A stretch of DNA of 64,000 nt, from positions 262,188,255 to 262,252,254 of the forward strand of contig CM030362.1 in the NCBI GenBank assembly GCA_017893485.1, read 5' to 3'. The notes under the pieces were generated by a model that had not been told where the DNA came from, did no database searches, and was given only the letters and a program-made list of their open reading frames with translations. This DNA comes from Hemerocallis citrina (lineage: Eukaryota > Streptophyta > Magnoliopsida > Asparagales > Asphodelaceae). This document shows, in pieces, positions 34,627-45,339 of this stretch. Position 1 is the first letter of the stretch. Each line of letters begins with the position of its first letter. Position numbers and translations under genes: made by a program.

Positions 34627-35035
34627 CCAAAGACTGAGCTTGATCAGCCTTTGAGGAGTAGTTTTACTGTTTAAATGGCTGGCGGAGTTGTATCGGAGTC
34701 CAAATGAAGGGTTTCGAATCTTCGCAGGAGGCAGTATGGTGATTTTCTAAGTTAGTTACATGCTCTGAGTTGTTCTTGAACTCTTCTAGTCATTTGGTGA
34801 TTTTTATCTATTTTTTCGGAATATTTACTTAATTTTGCGAAGTGTCGATTCGTCGTTCATGGGTCTTAATAAATGGTCCTAGGCGATAATTATTTACTTG
34901 GGGGCTCAAAAATATTTCCCCGACTTTATAATTATTTTCTAAGATTTTTAATTAATTTTCCCGAATTTTTAATCATTTTTTCTCAATTTTTAAAATAAAT
35001 AGAACAATTTTAATAAATAAAATATCGAATTATGG
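34627..35035 (-). other. Gypsy A 3' untranslated sequence, no feature
   Basis: Between the polypurine tract and the first array. It is AT-rich towards 35000 and has no ORF. Confidence 0.6.
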
Positions 35036-36470
35036 CGTGGCGCGATCTGGACCGTTGATCTTATGCGGGCGCGAATTTCTGAAAGATCCGATGGACAGAG
35101 TCGCTCGGCAGAAATTTCTCCGCTTGTGAGGGTCGGATTGGCACTTGCTCGGAATCCGAGCGAAGTGGCTCGGTTCTTCCCTCGCGCGAGTGGCTCGAAT
35201 CGCTAGTCGCTCGGCTCGGAATACCGAGCGGCGTGGAGCGATCTGAACCGTTGGATCTTGGCACAAATCTTGAGGCAGGCACGGTTCCCAAGAAAACACT
35301 ATCTTTTTTTTCAGTGGACGTGGCGCAATCTGGGCCGTCCATCATCTCAGGCGCGAATTTCGTAATGATCCAACGGTCAGAGACGCTCGGCAGAGTTTTT
35401 CTTCACTTTCGAGGGTCGGATTGGCACTTGCTCAGAATCCGAGCGAAGTGGCTCGATTCTTACCTCGCGCGAGTGGCTCGGATCGCTAGTCGCTCGGCAC
35501 GGAATGCCGAGCGATGTGGAGCGATCTGGACCGTTGGATTGCGGCGCAGATCTCGATGGCTGGTTCAGTTCCCAAGAAAACACTACCTTGTCGTTTAGTG
35601 GCGCTGGCAAGATCTGAGTGGTCCGATCGAAATCTTACGCGAATTGTGAGGGGAGAGTCATTTTTCTCCGTTTCGTAGCTCGGATTGGCACTTGCTCGGA
35701 ATCCGAGCTAAGTGGCTCGGATCGCCTGTCGCTCGGGTTTTGGATCCAAGGGACGTGGGGCGATCCTAGCCGTTGGATGATGGCGCAGATCTCGACACTG
35801 GCTCAGTTCCTAAGAAAACACTATCTTGTCGTTTAGTGGCGATGGGAAGATCTGAACGGTCCGATCGAAATTTTATGCAAATTCTGAGGGGAAAGTCGTT
35901 TTTCTCCATTTCGTAGCTCGGATTAGCACTTGCTCGGAATCCGAGCAAAGTGGCTCGGATCGCCTGTCGTTCGGGTGTTGGATCCGAGGGACGTGGGGCG
36001 ATCTCAGCCGTTGGATGATGGCACAGATCTCGATGCTGGCTCAGTTCCTAAGAAAACACTATCTTGTCATTTGGTGGTGCTGGGAAGATCTGAGCCGTCC
36101 GATCGAAATCTATGCGAATTTTGAGGGGAAAGTCATTTTTCTCCATTTCGTAGCTCGAATTAGCACTTGCTCGGAATCCGAGCAAAGTGGCTCGGATTGC
36201 CTATCGCTCAGGTGTTGGATCCAAGGGACGTGGGGCGATCTCAGCCGTTGGATGATGGCACAGATCTCGATGCTGGCTCAGTTCCCAAGAAAACACTATC
36301 TTGTCATTTAGTGGTGCTGGGAAGATCTGAGCCGTCCGATCGAAATCTTACGCGAATTTTGAGGGAAAGCTGTTTTTCTCCATTACTTAGCTCGAATTGG
36401 CACTTGCTCGGAATCCATTAGCACTGGCTTGGATCGCCTGTCGCTCGGGTGTTGGATCTAAGGTGCCGAG
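35036..36470 (-). repeat. Gypsy A tandem array 1 (about six units of 238-285 bp)
   Basis: The unit landmark 'agatctga(g/a)c(c/g)gt' or its variants recurs at about 35043, 35327, 35609, 35848, 36085 and 36323; spacing falls from about 280 to 238 bp. Units contain 'cacttgctcggaatccgag' and 'aagaaaacactatcttgtc'. ORFs of 70-120 codons here are repeat artefacts. Confidence 0.92.
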
Positions 36471-36611
36471 CTGTTTTACTTGGGTCGAAACGTTGCTTCC
36501 TTTATCAACAGTCGTGGCTCTTTGTTACTTAGTCGTTTGGGCTTTTGTAACGCTTCAAGGGAGGCCCAAGAGTTGCGCCCTTATGTTGCAAAGCCCAAGA
36601 GGCGTATTTTT

Positions 36612-36618
36612 ACTATAA
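36612..36618 (+). promoter_or_regulatory. TATA-like box upstream of the antisense ORF
   Basis: ACTATAA is followed by a C/T-rich leader (36620-36690), about 190 bp before the antisense ATG. The layout fits a plant core promoter, but the assignment is from sequence alone. Confidence 0.35.
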
Positions 36619-36808
36619 GTTTTCACCCCCTCAACACTTCACCTCATTTCTCACTTTCACTTTCTCACTTTTGGTTTTTACTCTTTAGCGAAGTTTTTAG
36701 CTCTTGAGCGGCGCTGCTAGCTGTCGCAGGCGAGGCGTTTTAAACTTCGGTGAACTTTTTTCTGCCGTACTAGTTATTTCAAGGTCAGTCCCTCTCTTCA
36801 TCTTTAAA

Positions 36809-39063
36809 ATGGTTAAGTTTTCTTCCACGGATGAGACCCCCTCCTCGGACCTAGGCGTCAGCCGAGCAGTCAGGCCGAGCAAGGATAAAGGGAAGGAGGT
36901 CGTGGAGCCGACCGAAGAGACTATGGTCAGGCCGAGTACAGATGGGGAGGTTGCCGAACCTCTTCAGGAGGTAATGGTCCGAGCCAGCAAGGGGAAGGGG
37001 GTGGAAACGATCATCTAGCACCCAAAGACTGCAGGGGAGCTGGGTCGGCAGCCGAGCATTCTGTCGAGCGTTGGCGGTGTGCGGAGCTACTCCGGAGAAC
37101 TGTTGGAGAAGGTGATGCAGGGCACCGCCAAGTCGATCGAGGAGAACGAGCCGAGGAAAACTCTTGAGGTGGATCAGATCTCTTCGATCCTGACCGAGGC
37201 GAATTTGCATCGTATCCGGAGTGGGTTCCGAATCCCTGCGGAGTACGGGCTCCTTCTCCCCGGCCCTGGCTTCCGAGCGTGCACGTCGTCCTCAGCCGAT
37301 ACGTGTGTTTTTCCTACCGACTCCCTGAATGCTGGACTTCGGCTGCCGCTGCACCCTTTCGTGATCGAGGTGCTGCAGTGGTACGGTTTGTGTCCGGCTC
37401 AGCTAATGCCGAACACCTGGCGGCACATTATGGCGTTCGTTCTTCAATGTCAGGAGGTCGGTGCCCAGCCCAACATGTTCATCCTTTGAAGTCTATACCG
37501 TCCTTGCCAACCGAACAAAAAACGAGCAGAGGTACTACCTCTCGCTGAGGAAGGGAGTGAAGCTGATCGAGAACCCGGACTCGATCAAGCATTGGAAGGA
37601 GAAGTAATTCCTCCTCCGAGCTCCCGAGCCATGGGTGATCCCAACGGTGTGGTCGAGGGACGGTCTTCCGAAGCGGACGAAGAAAGAGCCCGTGCTGAGC
37701 AATGAAGAGGCAGAAATCGCGGAGAAGCTGCTCTGGCTTCCGACCCTCAGTTGGAAGGACATCACCGAGGAGGCCTTGTTCCGAGGGGGTCTCAGTCCGA
37801 TCAACCCTAGTACGCTTCTCTAATTCTTGTTTTGTCTTTAAGGTTTGGAAAATTTTTCTAACTTTTTTCACTCGGTTTGTGCAGAATCTCCTGGCATGGA
37901 TTACAAAGGTCTGATGGCGAAGGCCCGAGCGGCTAAGGAGCAGGAGGTGAGGAAGAGGAAGAGGACCGTGTCCGTACCTCAAGGCGGCCGAGCGCCCAAG
38001 ATCCCCTCGGTCTCCCCGACCCCCGAGCGACAGGTTGTCGAGGCTCCTTTGGTCGAGCCTGATCAAAGCCTTGTCATGCCGACCACCCCGCCTGCCTCGG
38101 ATGTGCCGACCCCAACGGCAGCGAACAGACGCTCCAGGATCTTCCGGTGGAGCGTTCAACATTAGTGCGGCCTTGGCTCTCGATGTTCTGCCCCTCACAA
38201 CCGAGGTGGAGAAAATTCTGACCGAGGAGCACAAGCGCATCTTCGTCCCCGACTGGCGGGTGATGAAGGTCGACGGGTTCTTAGGGGACGGTAACATTTG
38301 CATGCAGGCAGTGAAGCACCTGCTGACCCCTAAAGACCGAGCGGCGCTTAAGGCGGGCGGTCGGTGACGCCGCGATGCAGATCGCTCGGAACACCATGTC
38401 GGTAAGTAGTAGAAGACTTTCTTCAAAATTTTTCTAAGTTTTTGTGCTCATGCTTGACTCTTTCTTGTATGGCTTGTAAACCCTCTGCCACTTCAACTAC
38501 CTGCTCGAGGAGTTCGCGAGCAAGGAAAAGGAGATGACCGTTCTGAACGACCGAGAACGGTCGGAGCAGTCTAAGGCGGTGAACCAACTAGAGGCCGAAT
38601 AGTTGCGTTCCGCTTTCGCTCGAGGCCGAAGTTACCAACCTGAAGGCTCAGCTTGCCGAGGCGCTGAGGAGTTCGGCTGCCGAGGCCTCCAAGGTCAAGA
38701 CACTGGAAAAGAAGGCAGCTCGACTCGAAGGGGAGCTGTCTAAGGCCCTGAAGGCGTCAGAGGAGGCCGTGAGCGAGCACGCGTCGAAGGTGGCGGCCGC
38801 TGAGAAGGCAGTTCGGGACGAGGCCGAGGCTCACATGTTGACCAACATGGAGGAAGAGTACGGTCGAGGCGCTTAAGCACATCGTCGCTCGGAACCCCGG
38901 ATTCGACGTCTCGTCCTACTACTTCTACGACCCCGTAGAGGGTGAGGAAGAGCTGCCCTTGGCCGAGTTCGCTCCGAGGCCGGAGGATGAAGACTTCGAA
39001 GGCGAGGGTGGTGCCGAGGGTGCGATCGTAGCTGTGCCGAGCGACGATGAGGTCGACCCTTGA
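36809..39063 (+). pseudogene. Antisense ORF of Gypsy A with a Transposase_28-like domain
   Basis: Read opposite to gag-pol, this starts 'MVKFSSTDETPSSD' and passes a TAG at 37016-37018. It then shows 'RIPAEYGLLLPG', 'LNAGLRLPLHPFVIEVLQWY' and 'PNTWRHIMAFV' (37200-37440), blocks of the Transposase_28 (putative gypsy-type transposon) family. After a frame change near 37490 it continues 'YYLSLRKGVKLIENPDSIKH'. Introns look likely at about 37809-37883 (ending TTTGTGCAG) and around 38401-38480. Next comes an Ala/Glu-rich coiled coil (38480-38870), then an acidic tail ending at 39063. Extra antisense ORFs downstream of pol are known in Tat elements; their role is not established. Confidence 0.72.
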
Positions 39064-39279
39064 CTTTGTCGCCTCTTCTCATTCTCTTGTTCTCTTCTTT
39101 CTTTTTTTTTCTTTTGTAATGCCTAACTGCGGACTGGCCACCACTTTTTGTAGCTCTTGAACTTTTAATGAAATGGTTTCTTTTTGGCTGAGTACTATAA
39201 AGTTTCGTAAAATTGTCCAACTCTTTTTGCTCGGATTGTGTCTTTAAGTATTGGAGACTTCTTTTGATATTCCTCAACT

Positions 39280-40125
39280 TTTCAGGTCGAGTTAGGCCCG
39301 ATCACTGAGGTCTCCCATCTTCGTACTGAGCTGGAGAAAATGAAGGGGGCTCTTTCTCGCTGGCGTGATAAGGCGTTTTACGACTTCTTGGAATTGGAGG
39401 ATATCAAAGCAACCGCGAGAGGGTATTTTCGCGAGTTGAGGGAACTACGGAAGCAACCTCGACAAACTCGTCTCGAAGGTGAGATAGAGTTGCTCCGTAA
39501 GGATCTCTTTGATGTCGACCAATAGAATAGTGAACTACTGGCGGAGGTTCGTCATCTAGAGGTAACGGTGAAAGAGCATTCGGCTGAGGAAGAGGAGTTA
39601 GCTTCGAAGGTGGGGAAGTTGATGTCCGAGCGCGATGAGTTGTCGGCAAGAATTGAAAAACTGAGAAGGATCACGATCGACAGGGGTATCGAAGTGACTC
39701 ATCTCCGTCGTATTGTGGCCGATCGCACTAACGTTGCAGGCTCATCCAAACATCCCTGTTTCAAAGCATCGGCGGAAGACGATATTCTGAGAGATAGGAT
39801 CGTCAAGCTAGAGGAGGAGATTGCAACGCTGAAACCTCAGTTCGTAAGGGCCAATGTTCGCAGTACGTCGTGTACTCGCGAAGAGAGCGAAAGAGGTATC
39901 TCGTTCTACGAACTTGCGACTCGTTCGCCTGCCGTTAGGCGGAGCCCAGCTGACGCTCAAAGTGGTGTAGTTGTTTCTTCTAGTGGCGCCTCGGTTGGGG
40001 CCACAGCTAGAATTAGTGGCGAAGGGGGTTCTCACTTCGCTGGTTTAGAGTCGAGCTCAGAGGTAAGGCAACACCGCCCTCGTGTGTCTCTGAACCGAAG
40101 CGTTACCCTACCAAAGAAGCGTTAA
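39280..40125 (+). pseudogene. Second antisense coiled-coil ORF of Gypsy A
   Basis: The frame 39280-40125 reads 'VSHLRTELEKMKGALSRW', a long heptad-rich stretch to about 39860, and a Ser/Gly-rich tail. One TAG interrupts it at 39523-39525. Both parts are in one frame. I do not recognise a domain beyond the coiled coil. It may be a downstream exon of the Transposase_28-like gene or a diverged second copy of its C terminus. Confidence 0.45.
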
Positions 40126-40305
40126 ATAAGTTGTATTATGCTCTTCAAGTTATTGTAAAAATTCGTTGTAGTGTCAGCCTTGTCCGAGCTCTTAATAAAA
40201 AAGTTTGTTTTGCTTCTGTTGTTCGAATGTTGCGTTGGCTGGTATTAGTTTAAGTATAACTCTTCCAACTTTTGACAACTACTCAAAATCAGAAGCAAAC
40301 CTCCT

Positions 40306-40975
40306 TTCTTATGGGCGAACCACTTCTGGCTTGTTTGATAGAGCTTGAGAAGTGGAGTCGAGCCAAGTGTTGGACTTCGAACTCGTCGTTAGAATTTGTT
40401 CAACGGTTGTGGGAGCAATTCCGAATGGCGAACCACTCCTAGCTTGCTTAAGAGCGAGCTTGCGGAGCAGAATCGAACCAAGTGTTGGACTCCGAACTCG
40501 TCGTTAGAGTTTGTTCAACGGTTGTAGGAGCAATTCCGAATGGCAAACCACTTCTAGCCCGCTTAAGAGCGAGCTTGCGAAGAGGAGTTGAGCCAAGTGT
40601 TGGACTCCGAACTCGTCATTAGAGTTTGTTCAACGGTTATGGGAGCAATTCCGAATGGCGAACCACTTCTAGCCCGCTTAAGAGCGAGCTTGCGAAGAGG
40701 AGTCGAGCCAAGTGTTGGACTCCGAACTCGTCGTTAGAGTTTGTTCAACAATTGTGGGAGCAATTCCGAATGGCGAACCACTCCTAGCTTGCTTAAGAGC
40801 GAGCTTGCGGAGCAGAATCGAACCAAGTGTTGGACTCCGAACTCGTCGTTAGAGTTGGTTCAACGGTTGTGGGAGAAATTCCGAATGGCGAACCACTCCT
40901 AGCTTGCTTAAGAGCGAACTTGCGGAGCAGAATCGAACCAAGTGTTGGACTCCGAACTCGTCGTTAGAGTGAAGA
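40306..40975 (-). repeat. Gypsy A tandem array 2 (115-bp units)
   Basis: 'ccgaatggcgaaccac' starts at 40421, 40536, 40651, 40766 and 40881, an exact 115-bp period, with a partial unit on the left. Units differ at only a few positions. Confidence 0.96.
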
Positions 40976-41251
40976 GTAAAAGTAGAGAGATACAAGCAAT
41001 TTCACAAGTAAAATATGAGAAAACTTTCTTTATTGATAACTAATGGTTGGCTGCTTCTAAGTTGCGAGCCGTTATTACATGAGAGAAATAAAGGAAAAAA
41101 TACAAGTAAAAGGAGAGGAACGGTTCGACTTCCCAAAATACTCAGAGAGGCGTTAATGCTCTCTCTTGGTATTTCAAAAGATGGTCGACATTCCAAGTCC
41201 TGGGGATCTCTCTGCCTTCGAGGTGTTCTAGTCTATATGTCCCGGGCCGAA

Positions 41252-42539
41252 CTACTTTGGCGATCTATAGGGTCCCTCCCAATTTGGAGCTAGTTTACTC
41301 TTCTGACCAGGAAAAGAGATTGCTAACTTTCTGAGGACCAAGTCCCCTTCTTTGAGGTTGGTAGGACGGACTCTCTTATTGTATGCCAACTCGATCCTTC
41401 TTCGGTAGCTTTGTTGATGAATGGCAGCTCTTTCACGGATCTCATCAATCAAGTCTAGATTTGCTTGGAGCTCTCTGGCATTTTGTTCTTCTTCATAAGC
41501 CATTAGACGAGGACAGGGTATACCAACTTCTAGGGGGATCATAGCTTTGGACCCATAGGTGAGATTGAATGGGGACTCTCCTGTAGGGGGTCCATTTTAT
41601 GGTGCGGTAGTTCCACAGCACGTTAGGGAGCTGATCGACCCATAAGCCTTTAGATCATTTATCCAACCTCTTCTTAATACCAGAAAGGATCCGTCGGTTA
41701 GCATTCTCCACTTGGCCATTCGACTGTGGATGGGAGACGGAGGAGAAACATTGTTAGATTGCGAGGTCTTCACATAGAGCTCGGAAGGCAACCCCGGTAA
41801 ACTAGGTTCCATTGTCTGTTATGAGGACTCGAGGGACACCGAATCGGCAGATTACGTTCTTCCAGAAGAACTGAAGTACTTTGTTCTCGGTGATTGTGGT
41901 CAAGGGCTCGGCCTCTATCCACTTCGAGAAATAGTCGATTGCCACGACTAAGAATTTGAACTGGCCGGGAGCTGGTGGGAATGGCCCTAGTAAATCCATC
42001 CCCCACATTGCGAAAGGGATAGGACTTGATAGGGAAGTGAGTGGAGTTTGTGGGAAGCGACGGATGTTGGAGTACTTCTGACAAGAGCTGCATTGCCGAA
42101 CGTGCAGTTCGGCGTCCTGTAGGAGAGTGGGCCAGAAATAACCATAATTCAACACTTTGCGGGCTAGGGATCTGGACCCTAAATGTGCCCCGCCGACGCC
42201 TTCATGGAGCTCCTGCAGGGCGTAATCAGCTTGTTCCGGGGAGAGGCACCTCAAATAAGGCCTGCCGTCCACTTGTGTGAAGGAGCGCTTGTATAGGATG
42301 CCCTCGATAAGTGTGTATCGCTCTGCTCGGGTTCTCACTCGGCGAGCTTCCTCAGGATCTTCGGGGAGGAGCCCATCCCTCAGGAACTCAACGAGGGGTT
42401 TCATCCAATTATCTTGAAGCAGGACAGGTAGAGACTCCATAGAATCGGAAGTTTCGTCTTCTATACTTGGCTTCAGGAGTACCTCAATCAAGACAGTCTG
42501 CTCGAGACCTTGGAGGGAGGAGGAGGCTGGCTTGGAGAG
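41252..42539 (-). pseudogene. Gypsy A integrase
   Basis: The zinc-binding HHCC set is at His178, His185, Cys216 and Cys219 of the 311-codon frame that starts at 42737. The catalytic Asp pair is seen in 'WGMDLLGP' and 'LITDNGT'. TAG at 41804-41802 replaces the Gln of the usual TDNGTQF. 'SHPQSNGQVENANR' with the catalytic Glu follows near 41740-41700. The C-terminal 'GDLVLRKLA' and 'LAPNWEGPY' block ends near 41252. Confidence 0.92.
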
Positions 42540-43601
42540 GGCATCGGCCTGGGAATTCTCTTCTCGGGGGATTCGCTGGATGAGGGCTTCTTCAAATGGG
42601 GCCATGAGATTCCTGACCTTGGCTAGGTACTTAACCATTCGATCATCTCGTGCCTCATACTCACCCAGGACCTGATTTACGACTTGCTGAGAGTCGCAAA
42701 AGATCCAGTGGCGCTGTGCCCCCGCATTGCGAGCCATTCCGAGGCTGGCTATGAGTGCTTCATATTCTGCTTCATTGTTTGAGGCTTTGAAGTTGATGCG
42801 GAGGGATTATTAGAGGATGAAATCCTCTAGGCCAGCCAGAACGACCCCGGCTCCGCTTCCCTCGTTACAAGAGGACCCATCCACATAAACCGACCAGACA
42901 GGTGGTCCCTTCGTTGCTTGGCTGAACTCGGGGATGGTACTTTTAACTATGAATTCTGCTAAGGCCTGAGCCCTGATCACGGTCCGAGGCTGATATGTTA
43001 TATCATGCTGGCTCAGCTTGATAGACCACTTCATAAGGCGACCGGAGGTCTCTAGCTTGTGGAGAACTTGCTTCAGCATTTGGTCAGTAAGAACGACCAC
43101 CGAATGGGACAGAAAATATGGGCAAAGCTTCCTTGCGGCCATCACTAGGGCATATGCCATCTTCTCTATCTTTAGGTAGCGGAGCTCGGCATCCCGAAGT
43201 ACCTTGCTCACGTAATAGATGGGCTTTTGGGTCTTATCTTCTTCCCTCACAAGAACAGCGCTGAGGGTCTGCTCGGAGGCTGCTAGGTAGAGGTAGAAGG
43301 CTTCACCAGGAATTGGTTTGTTGAGAAGAGGATGATTGACTAGGTAAGCCTTGAGCTGGTCGAATGAATCTTGTTGCTGCTGACCCTACTCGAAGCCTTT
43401 AGCCCCCCTGAGAGCCTTGAAGAAGGCAAGGCACTTCTCCACTGACTTGGAAAGGAAATGCCCTATGGCTTCCAGGCGACCCGTTAGCTTTTGAACCTCT
43501 TTGACATTCTTCGGGGGAGCCATGTCTAATATGGCCTTGATCTTCTCGGGGTTGGCCTCGATTCCTCTCTGGCTGACCATGAAGCCTAGGAATTTCCCCG
43601 A
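42540..43601 (-). pseudogene. Gypsy A thumb, RNase H and second (archaeal-type) RNase H
   Basis: After the stop the frame continues '[18 protein letters not shown]' and the thumb region, with a stop near 43390. The Ty3-type RNase H is seen at 43250-42950 ('PIYYVSKVLRDAE'). The second RNase H begins 'WSVYVDGSSCNEGSGAG' (about 42900), is broken by two stops near 42810, and continues with 'NNEAEYEALIASL' and 'FCDSQQVVNQV' to the 'REENSQADALSK' block. This tandem RNase H arrangement is a recognised mark of Tat elements. Confidence 0.87.
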
Positions 43602-44129
43602 CTAGACTCCGAACGCACATTTGTTCGGATTGAGCCTCATATCGTGCTTTCTGAGTACATCGAACGCCTCTTGCAGATCGGTCACATGATCGGCCCCACG
43701 GATGCTCTTCACAAGCATATCGTCAACATACACTTCCATATTTCGGCTGATTTGTGCTTGAAAAACCTTGTTGACGAGGCATTGATAAGTGGCACTTGCA
43801 TTCTTCAAACCGAAGGGCATTACCCTGTAGCAGTAGAGGCCCTGATCGGTCACAAAGGAGGTCTTCGGGATATCCGGGGGAAACATACGGATCTGATTGT
43901 AGCTTGAGAAGGCGTCCATGAAGCTGAGGAATTCATGGCCCGAAGTGGCGTCAATTAGAGTATGGATACTTGGAAGAAGGAAGGGGTCTTTGGGGCATGC
44001 CTTGTTGCGGTCGGTAAAGTCGATACAAATCCTCCAGGTCCCATTGGACTTCTTCACCATTACTACATTCGAGACCCATTCGGGATAGTTTACCTCTTGT
44101 ATGAACCAGGCCTTCAAGAGTTTGTCCAC
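43602..44129 (-). pseudogene. Gypsy A reverse transcriptase
   Basis: Shows 'YPEWVSNVVMVKK', 'WRICIDFTDRNKACPKD', 'FMDAFSSYNQI' (catalytic Asp at residue 72), 'VMPFGLKNASATYQ' and the catalytic 'YVDD' at residues 134-137 (about 43730-43719). The frame ends at TAG 43604-43602, where relatives read Gln before 'SGKFLGF'. The motifs needed for activity are otherwise present. Confidence 0.94.
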
Positions 44130-44221
44130 CTCCTCTTTAATAGCTTGCTGGCACTCGGGAGCAAACTTGTGCCTCTTCTGTTAGACCAGTTTGGACCCCG
44201 GAGCAACGCTGAGGTGGTGGA

Positions 44222-45328
44222 CTAAGAGCTCTTCGAAATTCCGGGCATGTCTGCAGCCGACCATGCAAAGAGGTCTCGGTTCCTTCGGATGCACTGGACT
44301 ATGTCGGAGCATAGGGCGGATGGGAGGGTCTTGCCAACAAAGAACTTTTGGCTTGGATCCTGCTCAGAGAAGAGCACTTCCTCCAACTCATCCACCGACT
44401 CGGACGTTGGTCGGGCAACATCTTGGGGGATTTCGAGAGTTTCGAAGGAGAGGACCGGTCCCATAGTAGAGGTCATGTAGCACTTGCGGGCCGTTTCCTG
44501 GTTGCCTTTTACTTCCCCTACTCCTACCCGGGTGGGGAATTTCATCTTTAGGTGATAGGCAGGAAGGGACGGCTTCAAGAGCGCTAGGCTGGGCCGACCC
44601 AAAATGACATTATAAGCTGCAGGGACATCCATGACCATAAAGTCCATCGACTCCGTTCGGGTAGTAGGAGTTTTGCCAGCGGTTACGTCGAGGGTGATCA
44701 CCCCTTCAATAGTCACTGGCACTCTCGTGAACCCATGGAGTGTATAGCCGGTGGGCTTGAGTCTGTCTCGGGATAGTTTGAGGCCTTTGAAAGCGGCAAG
44801 GAAGAGGATGTTAACGGAGCTTCCATTGTCCACCAGGATCCTCTCCACTTTAAAGTTCGCCATATGGAGATTGATGACGAGTGCGTCACAATGGGTGGTT
44901 CGGACACCTTCAAGGTCTTCATCTGAGAATGTGACGGGCACTCCGAGGCCTTTAGGAGGAGGTGTGGCGCGGACCGAATTAACGTCCCTAATAAACGCCT
45001 TTCGAGAGGATTTGGAGGAGCCCCCCATTGGGCCTCCATGAATGAGGTGCAGGACACGCTCCTCTTCGAAATCGGGCGTTTCATCGCGTTCAGGACGCTT
45101 GTTAGCCCCCCGAGGCGAGGGAGGAGGATCGGTTCGGTCCTTTCTCACAAACCTGTTTAGCTGACCCTTCTGGATGAGGGCTTCTATCTCATTCTTTAAG
45201 GCCCGACAATTATTAGTATCGTGGCCATGGTCCCGGTGATAGTGACACCACTTCTCTTTATCCCTCTTCTTGCCAGGGGTGTTCATTTTTGGTGCAGGGG
45301 GCAGCACCCCTTCCTTCTTGACTTCCAT
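44222..45328 (-). pseudogene. Gypsy A gag tail, protease and pol linker
   Basis: A 368-codon open stretch. Near residue 28 is the zinc-finger-like 'CHYHRDHGHDTNNC', then a basic/proline linker. At residues 161-176 is the protease core 'VERILVDNGSSVNILF', with Asp167 and Gly169. The block 'VILGRPSL' follows, and the stretch ends at 'DLFAWSAADMPGIS', the entry to reverse transcriptase, where a frameshift occurs. Gag tail and protease in one frame is usual for this lineage. Confidence 0.9.
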
Positions 45329-45339
45329 AAGAATTGTGG

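Noticed and set aside
35233..36421. Plus-strand ORFs of 70-121 codons in the Gypsy A array
   Set aside because: They track the tandem unit and share repeated peptides; they lie in the element's 3' untranslated region.
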